Shown here: one piece after another, positions 7,799-16,019 of the stretch
How the letters are laid out: each line of letters begins with the position of its first letter
Position numbering within the stretch: the stretch's first letter is position 1
Assembly: GCA_034716535.1 (NCBI GenBank)
Contig: JAYEJW010000637.1
Coordinates: 1-21,400 of the forward strand
Direction of reading: 5' to 3'
DNA length: 21,400 nt
Source of the DNA: JAYEJW01 sp034716535
GTDB taxonomy: Bacteria; Pseudomonadota; Gammaproteobacteria; Chromatiales; Chromatiaceae
The notes under the pieces: generated by a model
The model's input: only the letters and a program-made list of their open reading frames with translations
The model's database searches: none
Told to the model about the DNA's origin: nothing
Made by a program: the position numbers and the translations under genes

Positions 7799-7865
7799 GC
7801 GAGTCTAAGGACTCGCGCAGGAGTTGTTGGAACGAATTGTCCAGATTCTGGCAGAATCTGTCCAG
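7799..7865. promoter_or_regulatory. Cluster of inverted and direct repeats between tlpA-like gene and aroQ
   Basis: Two perfect dyads sit in this gap: GCGAGTC-TAAG-GACTCGC (7799-7816) and CAGATTCT-GGC-AGAATCTG (7842-7860). The second is overlaid by a direct repeat, GAATTGTCCAG at 7834 and GAATCTGTCCAG at 7854, 20 bases apart or about two helical turns. Neither dyad is followed by a T-run on the minus strand, so I favour operator sites for the aroQ-accBC operon over terminators. The regulator is unknown. Confidence 0.4.
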
Positions 7866-7883
7866 TTACAAGGAGATTATCGG

Positions 7884-8477
7884 CTAGTTTCCGGTCGTTT
7901 GTGTTTCCGGGGACGGCGGTAGCAACGGCTCCAACTGCTCGTTCAGGGACGTCCGGGTTACCTCGCCGACCTGGGCATGGACCCGGTTTCCGAAGCGATC
8001 GAAGACGACCGTGAACGGCAGTCCCTGGAGACGGTTTCCCATGCGTCGCGACATCTCGATGGCGTCCATGTCGCCCAGCAGAATCGGGTAGTTGATCAGG
8101 TGCTCTTCCAGGAAGCGCTCCACGTCTTCTTTGCTGTCGATGGCGATGCCCACGACCTGCAGGCCGTCGTCCGCGCGCGTTTCCTGCATTTCCATCAGCA
8201 GGGGGATTTCGCGCAGGCAGGGCGGGCACCAGGTGGCCCAATAATTGAGAACCAGTACCTTGCCGGCCCAGGCGGAGCTGGACATTTCGCCTCCCGCGAT
8301 GTCCGCCAGCCTGAAATCCGGAAGGCTGTCCAGACGATCTTGGGCGCCATCTTGCGATAGGGGCAGGCGAAGGCGCAGTCCTTTTCCCTCCTGCAGCCAT
8401 TGCTGACCGAAGATGGCGAATCCGATGCTGATGGTGCCGGCCAGTACCGTAATCAGGACTACTTTCCCGGTCGTCAT
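7884..8477 (-). CDS. TlpA/DsbE-like membrane-anchored thioredoxin
   Basis: This is a periplasmic thiol-disulfide protein of 197 residues. An N-terminal membrane segment (about 5-28) is followed by a TlpA/ResA-type thioredoxin fold with the redox motif YWATWCPPCLREIP (Cys84, Cys87). The cis-proline region is QGLPFTVVFDRFGN and the end is a short polar tail. TlpA-like proteins are usually reductants for cytochrome c maturation or for other periplasmic thiols. The ATG overlaps the dsbD stop by 4 bases (8477-8474). This coupling, with DsbD as the usual electron donor for such proteins, suggests a dedicated pair. Whether the target is cytochrome c, a metal centre or an oxidised cysteine cannot be read from sequence. 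Confidence 0.92.
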   Translation of the reverse strand: MTTGKVVLITVLAGTISIGFAIFGQQWLQEGKGLRLRLPLSQDGAQDRLDSLPDFRLADIAGGEMSSSAWAGKVLVLNYWATWCPPCLREIPLLMEMQETRADDGLQVVGIAIDSKEDVERFLEEHLINYPILLGDMDAIEMSRRMGNRLQGLPFTVVFDRFGNRVHAQVGEVTRTSLNEQLEPLLPPSPETQTTGN

Positions 8478-10819
8478 GGTGCCGCCCTCCGCAGATGATC
8501 GGCGAATTCCGCCGCCGGTTTGAATCCAACGACGCGGAACCCCCGCAACTCCTCGCCCGAGACGCCGAAGAACAGCAGAGCCGGCGGTCCCGGGATACCG
8601 AAGCGGTCCTGCATCAGTGCCTTGTCCTGCTCGTCATTGGCGGTCACGTCCGCCTGCAGCAGGACGAAACGGTTCATTTCCGAGATGACCGCGGGGTCGG
8701 AAAAGGTGTATCGCTCCATCTCCTTGCAGGAGACGCACCAGTCGGCATAGAAGTCGAGCATCACAGGCTTGCCGGCCGTGGAGGCGGCTGCGAGCTCCCG
8801 GTCCAGGTCATCGACGGACTTGATGCGCTTGAATGCGCTGTGCTGCTCCACGACGCCGCCGCCGAGGCCCAGGCCGCGCAGGGGCTGCACCGTGTCCTTG
8901 CCTCCGGCGGCCGCGCCGACCAGCATCAGGACACCGTAGACCAGCAATATCACGCCGAGACCCTTCCATAGCTTGCTCCAACCGCTCGCCTCGGGCGGCA
9001 ACTGCCGCAGGGCGCCCATGTAGACCGCAGAGCAGATGAGCAGCGCCGCCCAAAGCAGCATGGCAAAGGCGGGGGGCAGGACACGTTCGAGCAGAACGAT
9101 AGCCACTGCGAGGAGCGCCACGCCGAAGACGGCCTTGACGGCGTCCATCCAGGCGCCCGCCCGCGGCAGCAGCTTCCCGGCGGAGGTGCCGACGGCGATC
9201 AGCGGCGCTCCCATCCCCAACCCGAGGGCGAAGAGGGCGCTGAAGCCGAGCCAGCCGTCCCCGGTCTGGCCGATGAAGATCAGGGCACCGGCCAGGGGCG
9301 GCGCCACGCAGGGACCGACGATGAGGGCGGAGAGCACACCCATGATGGCCACGCCGGCCAGGGTGCCGCCCTGCTGACGGTTGCTGATCTGCGTGAGCCG
9401 GGTCTGGAGGCCGGAGGGCAGTTGCAGCTCGTAGAAACCGAACATGGACAGGGCGAGCGCCACAAAGACCAGGGCGAAGGCGCCCAGAATCCAAGGGTTC
9501 TGGAACGCCGCCTGCAGGTTCGCGCCGCCGAGCCCCGCCAATACGCCGACCAACGCATAGGTCAGGGCCATGGCCAGGACATAGACGAGGGAGAGCACGA
9601 AGGCCTTGCGGGTGGTGATGTTCGGTCCCTGACCGGCGATGATGCCCGAGAGGATCGGAATCATGGGGAAGACGCAGGGCGTGAGGGCCAGCAGCAGGCC
9701 GAAGCCGAAGAAGAGGGCGACCACGGCCCAAAGGCTGCCGCCGGCGAGCACGGCGGCGATCTGGTCCGACTCCGAGACGGGTTGGTCTTCGGGCGGAGCG
9801 GCCACCGGGGGCTCGGCGCCTGACGATGGAGCGGTGGCAGCGATGGCCGTGACTTCGGGGGCCGCGGGCAGAGCCAGACTCACGCGTTGGGTGATGGGTG
9901 GATAGCAGATGCCGCGCTCCGCACAACCCTGGTACTTGGCCACCAGGGTGATGTTGGCGGGCTCCGAGGTACCCCGCAGCAGGGGGACGGGAAGGTCGAT
10001 GCGCTGATGGTAGACTGCGATGTCGCCGATGCTTCCGTCGGGGCGAACCGTGTCCGGCTTGATATCCGCCTCAGGCAGCTCATAGGTGCCCAGTGCCACG
10101 TTCGTCGCATCCTCGAGACTGACGGCGATCTTTTCCTGGTAGAGGTAAGTGCCGTCGGCGATGTCCCAGGTGAGCTGGAGGCGGTCGGGGGCGGCCACTT
10201 CCGCCGTGAACTGGTAGGCTTCTTCCGGTTGGAGAATGTCGTCATCGGCCGCGCCCAGCCCGAGGGATCGGCCGAGCTCGCCGAGGGCATCTAGGGCCGG
10301 TGTCCGTTCGGCCGCTTCCTCTACGACCGGCGGCGCGGGGGAGGCCGCCGCCGGCGGCTCGGTCTCGGCGGCCGCCAGCTGTGGCAGATCGAGCAGGATG
10401 GTCTGCTTGTGAGGCGGATAACAGAGGCCGGCGTCGGCGCAGCCCTGGGACGTCGCCTCCAGGGTCAGGATCTCGCCGGCGCCCGCGGTGCGATCGATGG
10501 GAAGGTGGATGTCCACCCGTCCGCGGTAGATCTCCACCTCGCCGAAGAACTCGTCCTGCTTGGTTTCGGCGGGCGGCGCCTTCGGGCTGCCCGTCTCCAT
10601 GCCCTCGGTCTCGCTGCGGAACCTGAACTTGCTGCCATACATGTAGTAGCCGTCGGCGATGTCCCAGGAGATCACAACGGATTCGGGGCCTTCGGCCTGT
10701 CCGGAGATACGGAAGGCCTGATCGGGCAGCAGGAACTCGTCTTCAGCCGATGGCGTCGCCATGGCAGTCAGCATGAGGACCAGTGAAGCGAACGGGATCA
10801 GGCGGTGTCTGCGGTGCAT
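8474..10819 (-). CDS. dsbD: Thiol:disulfide interchange protein DsbD with two N-terminal redox domains
   Basis: DsbD passes electrons from cytoplasmic thioredoxin across the inner membrane to periplasmic thiol proteins. With the start at 10819 the product has 781 residues, against 565 in E. coli. A signal peptide (about 1-26) leads into a first alpha domain with Cys127 and Cys133 in QGCADAGLCYPP. A Pro/Ala linker and a second alpha domain follow, with Cys299 and Cys305 in QGCAERGICYPP. The membrane domain (about 360-645) has Cys382 (LTPCVFPMIP) and Cys504 (GPCVAPP). The C-terminal thioredoxin-like domain has ADWCVSCKE (Cys695, Cys698). The extra length is a tandem duplication of the alpha domain. 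ATG at 10831 is also possible; 10819 leaves a cleaner signal peptide and has GGTGAG just upstream. It overlaps the end of cutA and the start of the tlpA-like gene. Confidence 0.95.
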   Translation of the reverse strand: MHRRHRLIPFASLVLMLTAMATPSAEDEFLLPDQAFRISGQAEGPESVVISWDIADGYYMYGSKFRFRSETEGMETGSPKAPPAETKQDEFFGEVEIYRGRVDIHLPIDRTAGAGEILTLEATSQGCADAGLCYPPHKQTILLDLPQLAAAETEPPAAASPAPPVVEEAAERTPALDALGELGRSLGLGAADDDILQPEEAYQFTAEVAAPDRLQLTWDIADGTYLYQEKIAVSLEDATNVALGTYELPEADIKPDTVRPDGSIGDIAVYHQRIDLPVPLLRGTSEPANITLVAKYQGCAERGICYPPITQRVSLALPAAPEVTAIAATAPSSGAEPPVAAPPEDQPVSESDQIAAVLAGGSLWAVVALFFGFGLLLALTPCVFPMIPILSGIIAGQGPNITTRKAFVLSLVYVLAMALTYALVGVLAGLGGANLQAAFQNPWILGAFALVFVALALSMFGFYELQLPSGLQTRLTQISNRQQGGTLAGVAIMGVLSALIVGPCVAPPLAGALIFIGQTGDGWLGFSALFALGLGMGAPLIAVGTSAGKLLPRAGAWMDAVKAVFGVALLAVAIVLLERVLPPAFAMLLWAALLICSAVYMGALRQLPPEASGWSKLWKGLGVILLVYGVLMLVGAAAGGKDTVQPLRGLGLGGGVVEQHSAFKRIKSVDDLDRELAAASTAGKPVMLDFYADWCVSCKEMERYTFSDPAVISEMNRFVLLQADVTANDEQDKALMQDRFGIPGPPALLFFGVSGEELRGFRVVGFKPAAEFADHLRRAAP

Positions 10820-11127
10820 GTACTCACCCATTGGAGGTATTCGGGTAGGCCCCTGTCGACCGGGACCGCGATGATCTCCGGCAGCTCATAGGGGTGCAGC
10901 TCGCGCAGGCGCGCAGAAAGTGCGTCGAAGCGGGCTGTCGTGGTCTTTATCAGCAGCAGGGTTTCCTCGTCCCGTTGCAGCTCGCCCTGCCAGCGGTAAA
11001 AAGATGTCACACCCGAAAGTCGGTTGACGCAGGCGGCGTGGCGTTCCCTAACCAGCGTTTCGGCGATACGGTTCGCGATGACATCGTCTGGGCAGGTACA
11101 AAATGTCAGCAGGACGTTAGCGGTCAT
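10798..11127 (-). CDS. cutA: CutA family divalent-cation tolerance protein
   Basis: CutA is a small trimeric protein linked by genetics to copper tolerance; its biochemical role is not settled. The product has 109 residues from ATG at 11127 and begins MTANVLLTFCTCPD. Family motifs are LVRERHAACVNRL, SFYRWQGELQRDEETLLLIKT, LRELHPYELPEIIAVPV and a C-terminal YLQWV. An in-frame extension to 11166 is not conserved. It overlaps the start of dsbD by 22 bases; cutA-dsbD adjacency is also found in E. coli. It is divergent from fxsA, with a 197-base gap. Confidence 0.95.
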   Translation of the reverse strand: MTANVLLTFCTCPDDVIANRIAETLVRERHAACVNRLSGVTSFYRWQGELQRDEETLLLIKTTTARFDALSARLRELHPYELPEIIAVPVDRGLPEYLQWVSTCTADTA

Positions 11128-11324
11128 GGAGCGGTTCCAGAGGCGCGGAGCAGCGCCGCGCGGCATTATCGTACCGGTGCGCCAGCGAATCCCATAGCGT
11201 ACTTGAAGTGGAGTGGCATGGTAAAAGGAAACTCCGGCCGGGCAGCTGGTTTTCTACCCTTGACACCCCATATATGGCGTGCGCCGGGTTACCTAAACCA
11301 CCTCAATCCTCTGGGACCGCTCCT

Positions 11325-11744
11325 TTGATCGTTTTTTTTCTCTTTTTTGTCGGGATTCCACTTCTTGAGCTCTACCTCCTGATTCAGGTTGGGGCCGAGA
11401 TCGGTGCCCTCCCGACGATCGGGCTGACGATTCTTACGGCGATCATCGGCGGCTTTCTCGTCCGGCTGCAGGGTTTCTCGGTGCTGATGCGCGTGCGCGA
11501 TGCGGTTGATCGCGGCGAAGTGCCGGCGCTGGAGATGCTTGACGGTGCGCTGCTGTTGGCGGCAGGCCTCGTTCTGCTGTTGCCAGGGTTTTTTACGGAC
11601 GCGGTGGGCTTCCTACTGCTTGTGCCGGCCCTGCGCCGCCTGCTGATTGCCCGTTTCGTCCGGTTCGTGCCGCAGAGTCCGCCAGGCCGGGATCACACCG
11701 GTCCGCGCGTGATCGAAGGCGAGTACAGGCGCGACAAGGAATGA
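11325..11744 (+). CDS. fxsA: FxsA family membrane protein
   Basis: FxsA is an inner-membrane protein that, when overproduced in E. coli, relieves exclusion of phage T7 by the F plasmid; its normal role is unknown. From TTG at 11325 the product has 139 residues. It has hydrophobic segments at about 1-20 (IVFFLFFVGIPLLELYLLIQ), 25-45 and 70-100, with the family patterns PLLELYLLIQVGAEIGALPT and LLLPGFFTDAVGFLLL. A Pro/charged cytoplasmic tail follows. The frame is open back to an ATG at 11208 and another at 11274, but residues before IVFF are not hydrophobic or FxsA-like, so the TTG is preferred; the ribosome binding site is weak. It precedes groESL, a common gammaproteobacterial order. Confidence 0.9.
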   Translation: MIVFFLFFVGIPLLELYLLIQVGAEIGALPTIGLTILTAIIGGFLVRLQGFSVLMRVRDAVDRGEVPALEMLDGALLLAAGLVLLLPGFFTDAVGFLLLVPALRRLLIARFVRFVPQSPPGRDHTGPRVIEGEYRRDKE

Positions 11745-11826
11745 AGCTCGGCGCCTGTTCGCGCCTTTCCTCCCGGTGACCACTGCGGCCTCAGGCTCCT
11801 TCGGCAACGGGCGTAAGCGCGCGATG

Positions 11827-11855
11827 CTTGACAGTTAGGCAAGAGCCCCTATTAT
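11827..11855 (+). promoter_or_regulatory. groESL promoter, sigma70 near-consensus with sigma32-like overlap
   Basis: TTGACA at 11828-11833 and TATTAT at 11850-11855 are separated by 16 bases, close to sigma70 consensus. The same stretch reads CTTGACA, 12 bases, CCCCTATT, which partly matches the sigma32 heat-shock consensus (CTTGAAA, 11-16 bases, CCCCATNT). It ends at the CIRCE operator, so transcription should start within or near the operator. Confidence 0.85.
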
Positions 11856-11881
11856 TGGCACTCGCAAGCGGCGAGTGCTAA
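11855..11881 (+). promoter_or_regulatory. CIRCE operator (HrcA binding site)
   Basis: TTGGCACTC, 9 bases, GAGTGCTAA matches the CIRCE consensus TTAGCACTC-N9-GAGTGCTAA with one change. It overlaps the last base of the -10 box and the predicted start site, and lies 62 bases before the groES ATG. CIRCE is bound by the repressor HrcA, whose folding depends on GroEL, giving feedback control. An hrcA gene is therefore expected elsewhere in this genome. Confidence 0.95.
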
Positions 11882-11943
11882 CAGGCCGAGGTCTCCCTCG
11901 GGTCGTCCATCTCGTCATTTTCACCACTCTAGGAGACCGTTCA

Positions 11944-12234
11944 ATGAAGATCCGTCCCCTGCACGATCGTGTTGTCGTCCGCCGCATGGAGGAGGAACGC
12001 ACCTCCGCCGGCGGCATTGTCATCCCTGATTCCGCGACCGAGAAGCCGGTCCAGGGCGAAGTGATCGCCGTGGGCCACGGCAAGGTACTCGATAGCGGCG
12101 AGACCCGCCCGCTAGACCTGAAGGTGGGTGACCGTGTGCTGTTCGGAAAGTATTCGGGCACCGAGGTCAAGCTCGAGGGCGAGGATTACCTCATCATGCG
12201 CGAGGAAGACATCATGGGCGTCGTCGAGGGCTGA
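11944..12234 (+). CDS. groES: Co-chaperonin GroES
   Basis: GroES forms the heptameric lid of the GroEL folding chamber. The product has 96 residues, begins MKIRPLHDRVVVRRMEEERT and carries the mobile loop that docks on GroEL (about 17-32, ERTSAGGIVIPDSA). The C-terminal part has GDRVLFGKYSGTEVKLEGED and YLIMREEDIMGVVE. AGGAGA at 11931-11936 lies 7 bases before the ATG at 11944, which decides this start over an upstream in-frame ATG at 11875. It is the first gene of the groES-groEL operon, with a 64-base gap to groEL. Confidence 0.99.
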   Translation: MKIRPLHDRVVVRRMEEERTSAGGIVIPDSATEKPVQGEVIAVGHGKVLDSGETRPLDLKVGDRVLFGKYSGTEVKLEGEDYLIMREEDIMGVVEG

Positions 12235-12298
12235 CCGCCCGAGCGCAGATACCCCGGATAGCAGACTCTAGACTTCCCACTGAGATCAGGAAACAGCA

Positions 12299-13939
<1,641 letters not shown>

Positions 13940-13960
13940 GCATCTCCGGCGTCGGCCAAG

Positions 13961-13991
13961 AAAAGCCCCGCTTCGGCGGGGCTTTTTTTTT
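13961..13991 (+). terminator. Intrinsic terminator of groESL
   Basis: An 11-base perfect stem (AAAAGCCCCGC with GCGGGGCTTTT) closes on a TTCG tetraloop at 13972-13975 and runs into nine T residues (13983-13991). This is a textbook rho-independent terminator, 21 bases after the groEL stop. Confidence 0.97.
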
Positions 13992-14032
13992 GTTGCGCCC
14001 CGGGGAGCCGGCCGAACGTCTACGTCGGCCTG

Positions 14033-14905
14033 GTGGCGGTGCCGGCGGTGCAGCGCTTCGCGGCGGTGATGAATCTGCCGGGAGAGCCCGAGCCTTACCT
14101 GCGGCGGGCTGCCAAGCTGCGCGCCTTCTTTCTGAACTACCAGGCGGCGGTCCCGAGCATTCAGGCGATGCGGATTCTGGACCTGCAGGGAAACACGCTG
14201 CTGAAGGTCAAAGAGAACGAGGTCATCGAGCCTGCGTCCGTGCTGAAGGACGGGAAACGCTTCGTGGCGTTCCAGGGCCAACGTTCCTTCTTTCGGGATA
14301 TTGCCACCGGCCTTGCGCCCGGCTTGGTCGGGATGTCCGATTTCGAGCTGGGACAGGTCACCGCGAACGCCGATTTCTGTCCCTCCATCGTGCAAGGACT
14401 TCTGGACTTCGGACGCCCCAGGCCGCCGACCCTGGAGCCGGTCGAAGTGCCGTCTCTGGTGAAAGAGAGCATCCGGTTGCTGGCGAGCAAGGCCCGTTCC
14501 GCGGGGGTCACGATCGAGCTCAGAGCGGCCCCGGATACCCCGATGGTTCTCGGGGACAAGGGACAGCTGCAGCAGGTTCTCGTGAATCTGTTGCTCAACG
14601 CCATCGAGGAAACCGGCGCGGGTGCCAGGATCGGAGTGACCCTGGAAGCAGGGGCGTGCGGGTTGAGCTGTCGGGTGGAGAATCCCGGAGAGCCCCTGAA
14701 CGGCGCCCACATCGAGCGGATCTTCGAGCCCTTCTATACGACCAAGCAGGAACGTCAGGGCATCGGGCTCGGTTTGTCGATCAGCTACTCGATCATCCAG
14801 CGCCACGGAGGCGACATGGGGCCCCTCCCCCGCGAAGGCGGCGGCCTGGTCGTCTGGTTCAGACTGCCGCTCGCTCCGAATTCCGTTTCGGCGAAGAACA
14901 GCTGA
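14033..14905 (+). pseudogene. Histidine kinase remnant lacking the HisKA phospho-acceptor segment
   Basis: The 290-codon frame encodes parts of a sensor kinase. Residues 1-108 look like the distal part of an extracytoplasmic sensor domain (AAKLRAFFLNYQAAV ... ILDLQGNTLLKVK ... GQRSFFRDIATGLAPGLVGM). At about 109-118 it jumps to SIVQGLLDFGRPRPPTLEPV, normally found at the end of the HisKA dimerisation domain. The H-box with its phospho-accepting His and any second membrane segment are therefore missing. The ATPase domain remains: N-box VNLLLNAIEE (184-192), F-box IFEPFYTTK (230-238) and G2 box GIGLGLSISYSI (243-254). The G1 region VENPGEP is degenerate. The frame opens upstream directly out of the groEL terminator with no promoter, no ribosome binding site and only a GTG at 14033, so the 5' end is also lost. 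It lies 28 bases before a response regulator. Confidence 0.72.
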
Positions 14906-14933
14906 GGTACCGCGTCACGCGACCGCCGGAGAG

Positions 14934-15359
14934 ATGACCGATTCCGCCCTGCTCTATTTTGTCGACGACGAGCCGCTGGCCAACCGTCTGTTCGTCCGGG
15001 CCGCCGAACAACTGGGTTATCCCTCCCAGGCCTTCACGTCGGCCGCGGAGTGCCTGGAGGCGATCCGCCAGCGGTTTCCCGCAATGGTCCTGAGGTACCT
15101 GAATATGCCCGGCATGGACGGCTTCGGGCTCATACGGGTTCTCGCCACCGAATGGCCGGAGTTGCCTGTGCTCGCCATCACGGGTCAGAGCACCGTGGAG
15201 CGCGCGGTGCAGGCGATGCAGGCGGGCGCCGCCGACTTCCTGAAAAAGCCCTATGAGCTCAAAGAGCTCGAGCTTGTTATTCACCGCTGTCTCAAGTTCT
15301 CTGCCATCAATCGCACCACCCTCTGGCGCAAGCTTCGTACCGGCAACGGGGAGGCCTGA
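14934..15359 (+). CDS. Degenerate NtrC-type response regulator: receiver with Tyr at the phosphorylation site, AAA+ domain deleted
   Basis: The 141-residue product has a receiver domain (about 5-118): acidic pocket Asp11-Asp12, PVLAITGQ with Thr83, and Lys105 before Pro106. The phospho-accepting Asp, expected before LNMPGMDGF, is Tyr55 (codon TAC, one base from GAC). After the receiver, the chain passes from HRCLKFSA directly to INRTTLWRKLRTG (125-137). That is the recognition-helix end of the Fis-type helix-turn-helix found at the C-terminus of NtrC-family activators. The sigma54-contacting AAA+ domain (about 240 residues) and most of the DNA-binding domain are missing in frame. It starts with ATG after GGAGAG, 28 bases from the kinase remnant. 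It can hardly be a phosphorylation-controlled activator now; a residual protein-interaction role is possible. Confidence 0.8.
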   Translation: MTDSALLYFVDDEPLANRLFVRAAEQLGYPSQAFTSAAECLEAIRQRFPAMVLRYLNMPGMDGFGLIRVLATEWPELPVLAITGQSTVERAVQAMQAGAADFLKKPYELKELELVIHRCLKFSAINRTTLWRKLRTGNGEA

Positions 15360-15401
15360 CGCTCCGCCCAAACCTTCCCCCTTTCCCGTCGGTCTGCGCT
15401 C

Positions 15402-15434
15402 GTTGCACTTTGCAACCATGCCGCAGAGTGCAAC
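15402..15434 (+). promoter_or_regulatory. Dyad resembling an enhancer (UAS) for an NtrC-type activator
   Basis: GTTGCA-CTT-TGCAAC (15402-15416) is a perfect dyad, and a third half-site TGCAAC lies at 15429-15434. The outer arms GTTGCACT and AGTGCAAC also pair perfectly across 17 bases. The cluster is 57-89 bases upstream of the -24 element of the sigma54 promoter, an ordinary distance for enhancer sites. Confidence 0.55.
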
Positions 15435-15490
15435 AAGATTTCCTCCTGCGCTCAGCCGCTATCCCGTTGTTCTAAAAGAGCTTGTCGTTC

Positions 15491-15506
15491 TGGCATCCCC
15501 GTTGCC
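15491..15506 (+). promoter_or_regulatory. Sigma54 (-24/-12) promoter
   Basis: TGGCATC-CCCG-TTGC matches the sigma54 consensus TGGCACG-N4-TTGC with the invariant GG and GC at the correct 10-base spacing. The expected start site is near 15517, about 48 bases before the ATG of the small exported protein gene. Confidence 0.8.
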
Positions 15507-15564
15507 AAGGACAAGTCGAGGCTAATCCCTCAGAGACCATAGACAGACCGAGGAGAAATCATCC

Positions 15565-15855
15565 ATGCACGAGAGATGGCGTCCTAAGACGCTGCATTTG
15601 GCGGGACTGCTCATCCCGCTCCTGGTTGCGGGCACAGCCTGGTCCGCGACCGATCCGGGACACGGCGCGGACTACCGGACCTTTCACGCCGACGGAACCA
15701 TCGACTACGGCAAGGTCGCGAACAGCGTGGCGGACTGTGCGGGCAACCGTGCCTACGCAACCGATCAGTTGATCGAGGGCGTCGAGTACGTGACCGCCGG
15801 CGTCACCGCGATCGCCGACTTCCAGGATCAGGGCTACAAGTACGTCCAGCCCTAG
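15565..15855 (+). CDS. Small exported protein of unknown family, sigma54-dependent by promoter
   Basis: The 96-residue product has a clear Sec signal peptide: charged start (MHERWRPK), hydrophobic core (LAGLLIPLLVAG) and a probable cleavage after AWSA, near residue 28. The mature part has about 68 residues, acidic and rich in Asp, Tyr, Ala and Gly, with a single cysteine (near residue 58). It contains a regular-looking segment ADYRTFHADGTIDYGKVANS and ends KYVQP. No heme, metal or lipobox motif is seen and I do not recognise a family. GAGGAG lies 9-10 bases before the ATG. The -24/-12 promoter directly upstream and the NtrC-type remnants before it suggest regulated production. It has no downstream partner before glnE. 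Confidence 0.8.
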   Translation: MHERWRPKTLHLAGLLIPLLVAGTAWSATDPGHGADYRTFHADGTIDYGKVANSVADCAGNRAYATDQLIEGVEYVTAGVTAIADFQDQGYKYVQP

Positions 15856-15957
15856 CCTCTTCACTATTCCCCCGTCCCTCTGCTGAGCAACGCCATGGAT
15901 GGGTTGTTCGGCGGACATTCCTCCCCGTCGGCCGCCGGCGCCTTGCAAACTGGGCGA

Positions 15958-15987
15958 TTGTCATCTTTTCTGTCCTGCCGGTATCCT
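15958..15987 (+). promoter_or_regulatory. Possible sigma70 promoter for glnE
   Basis: TTGTCA (15958-15963) and TATCCT (15982-15987) are 18 bases apart, 32 bases before the glnE start. Both boxes are imperfect matches, so this is only a candidate. Confidence 0.35.
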
Positions 15988-16019
15988 TACCCGTTGGTCT
16001 GAAAAGCAGGGCTTCATCC

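Noticed and set aside
11266..11273. CCCCATAT before fxsA as a sigma32 -10 box
   Set aside because: It matches the -10 consensus, but there is no CTTGAAA-like -35 at 11-17 bases upstream; the CTTGACA present abuts it directly.
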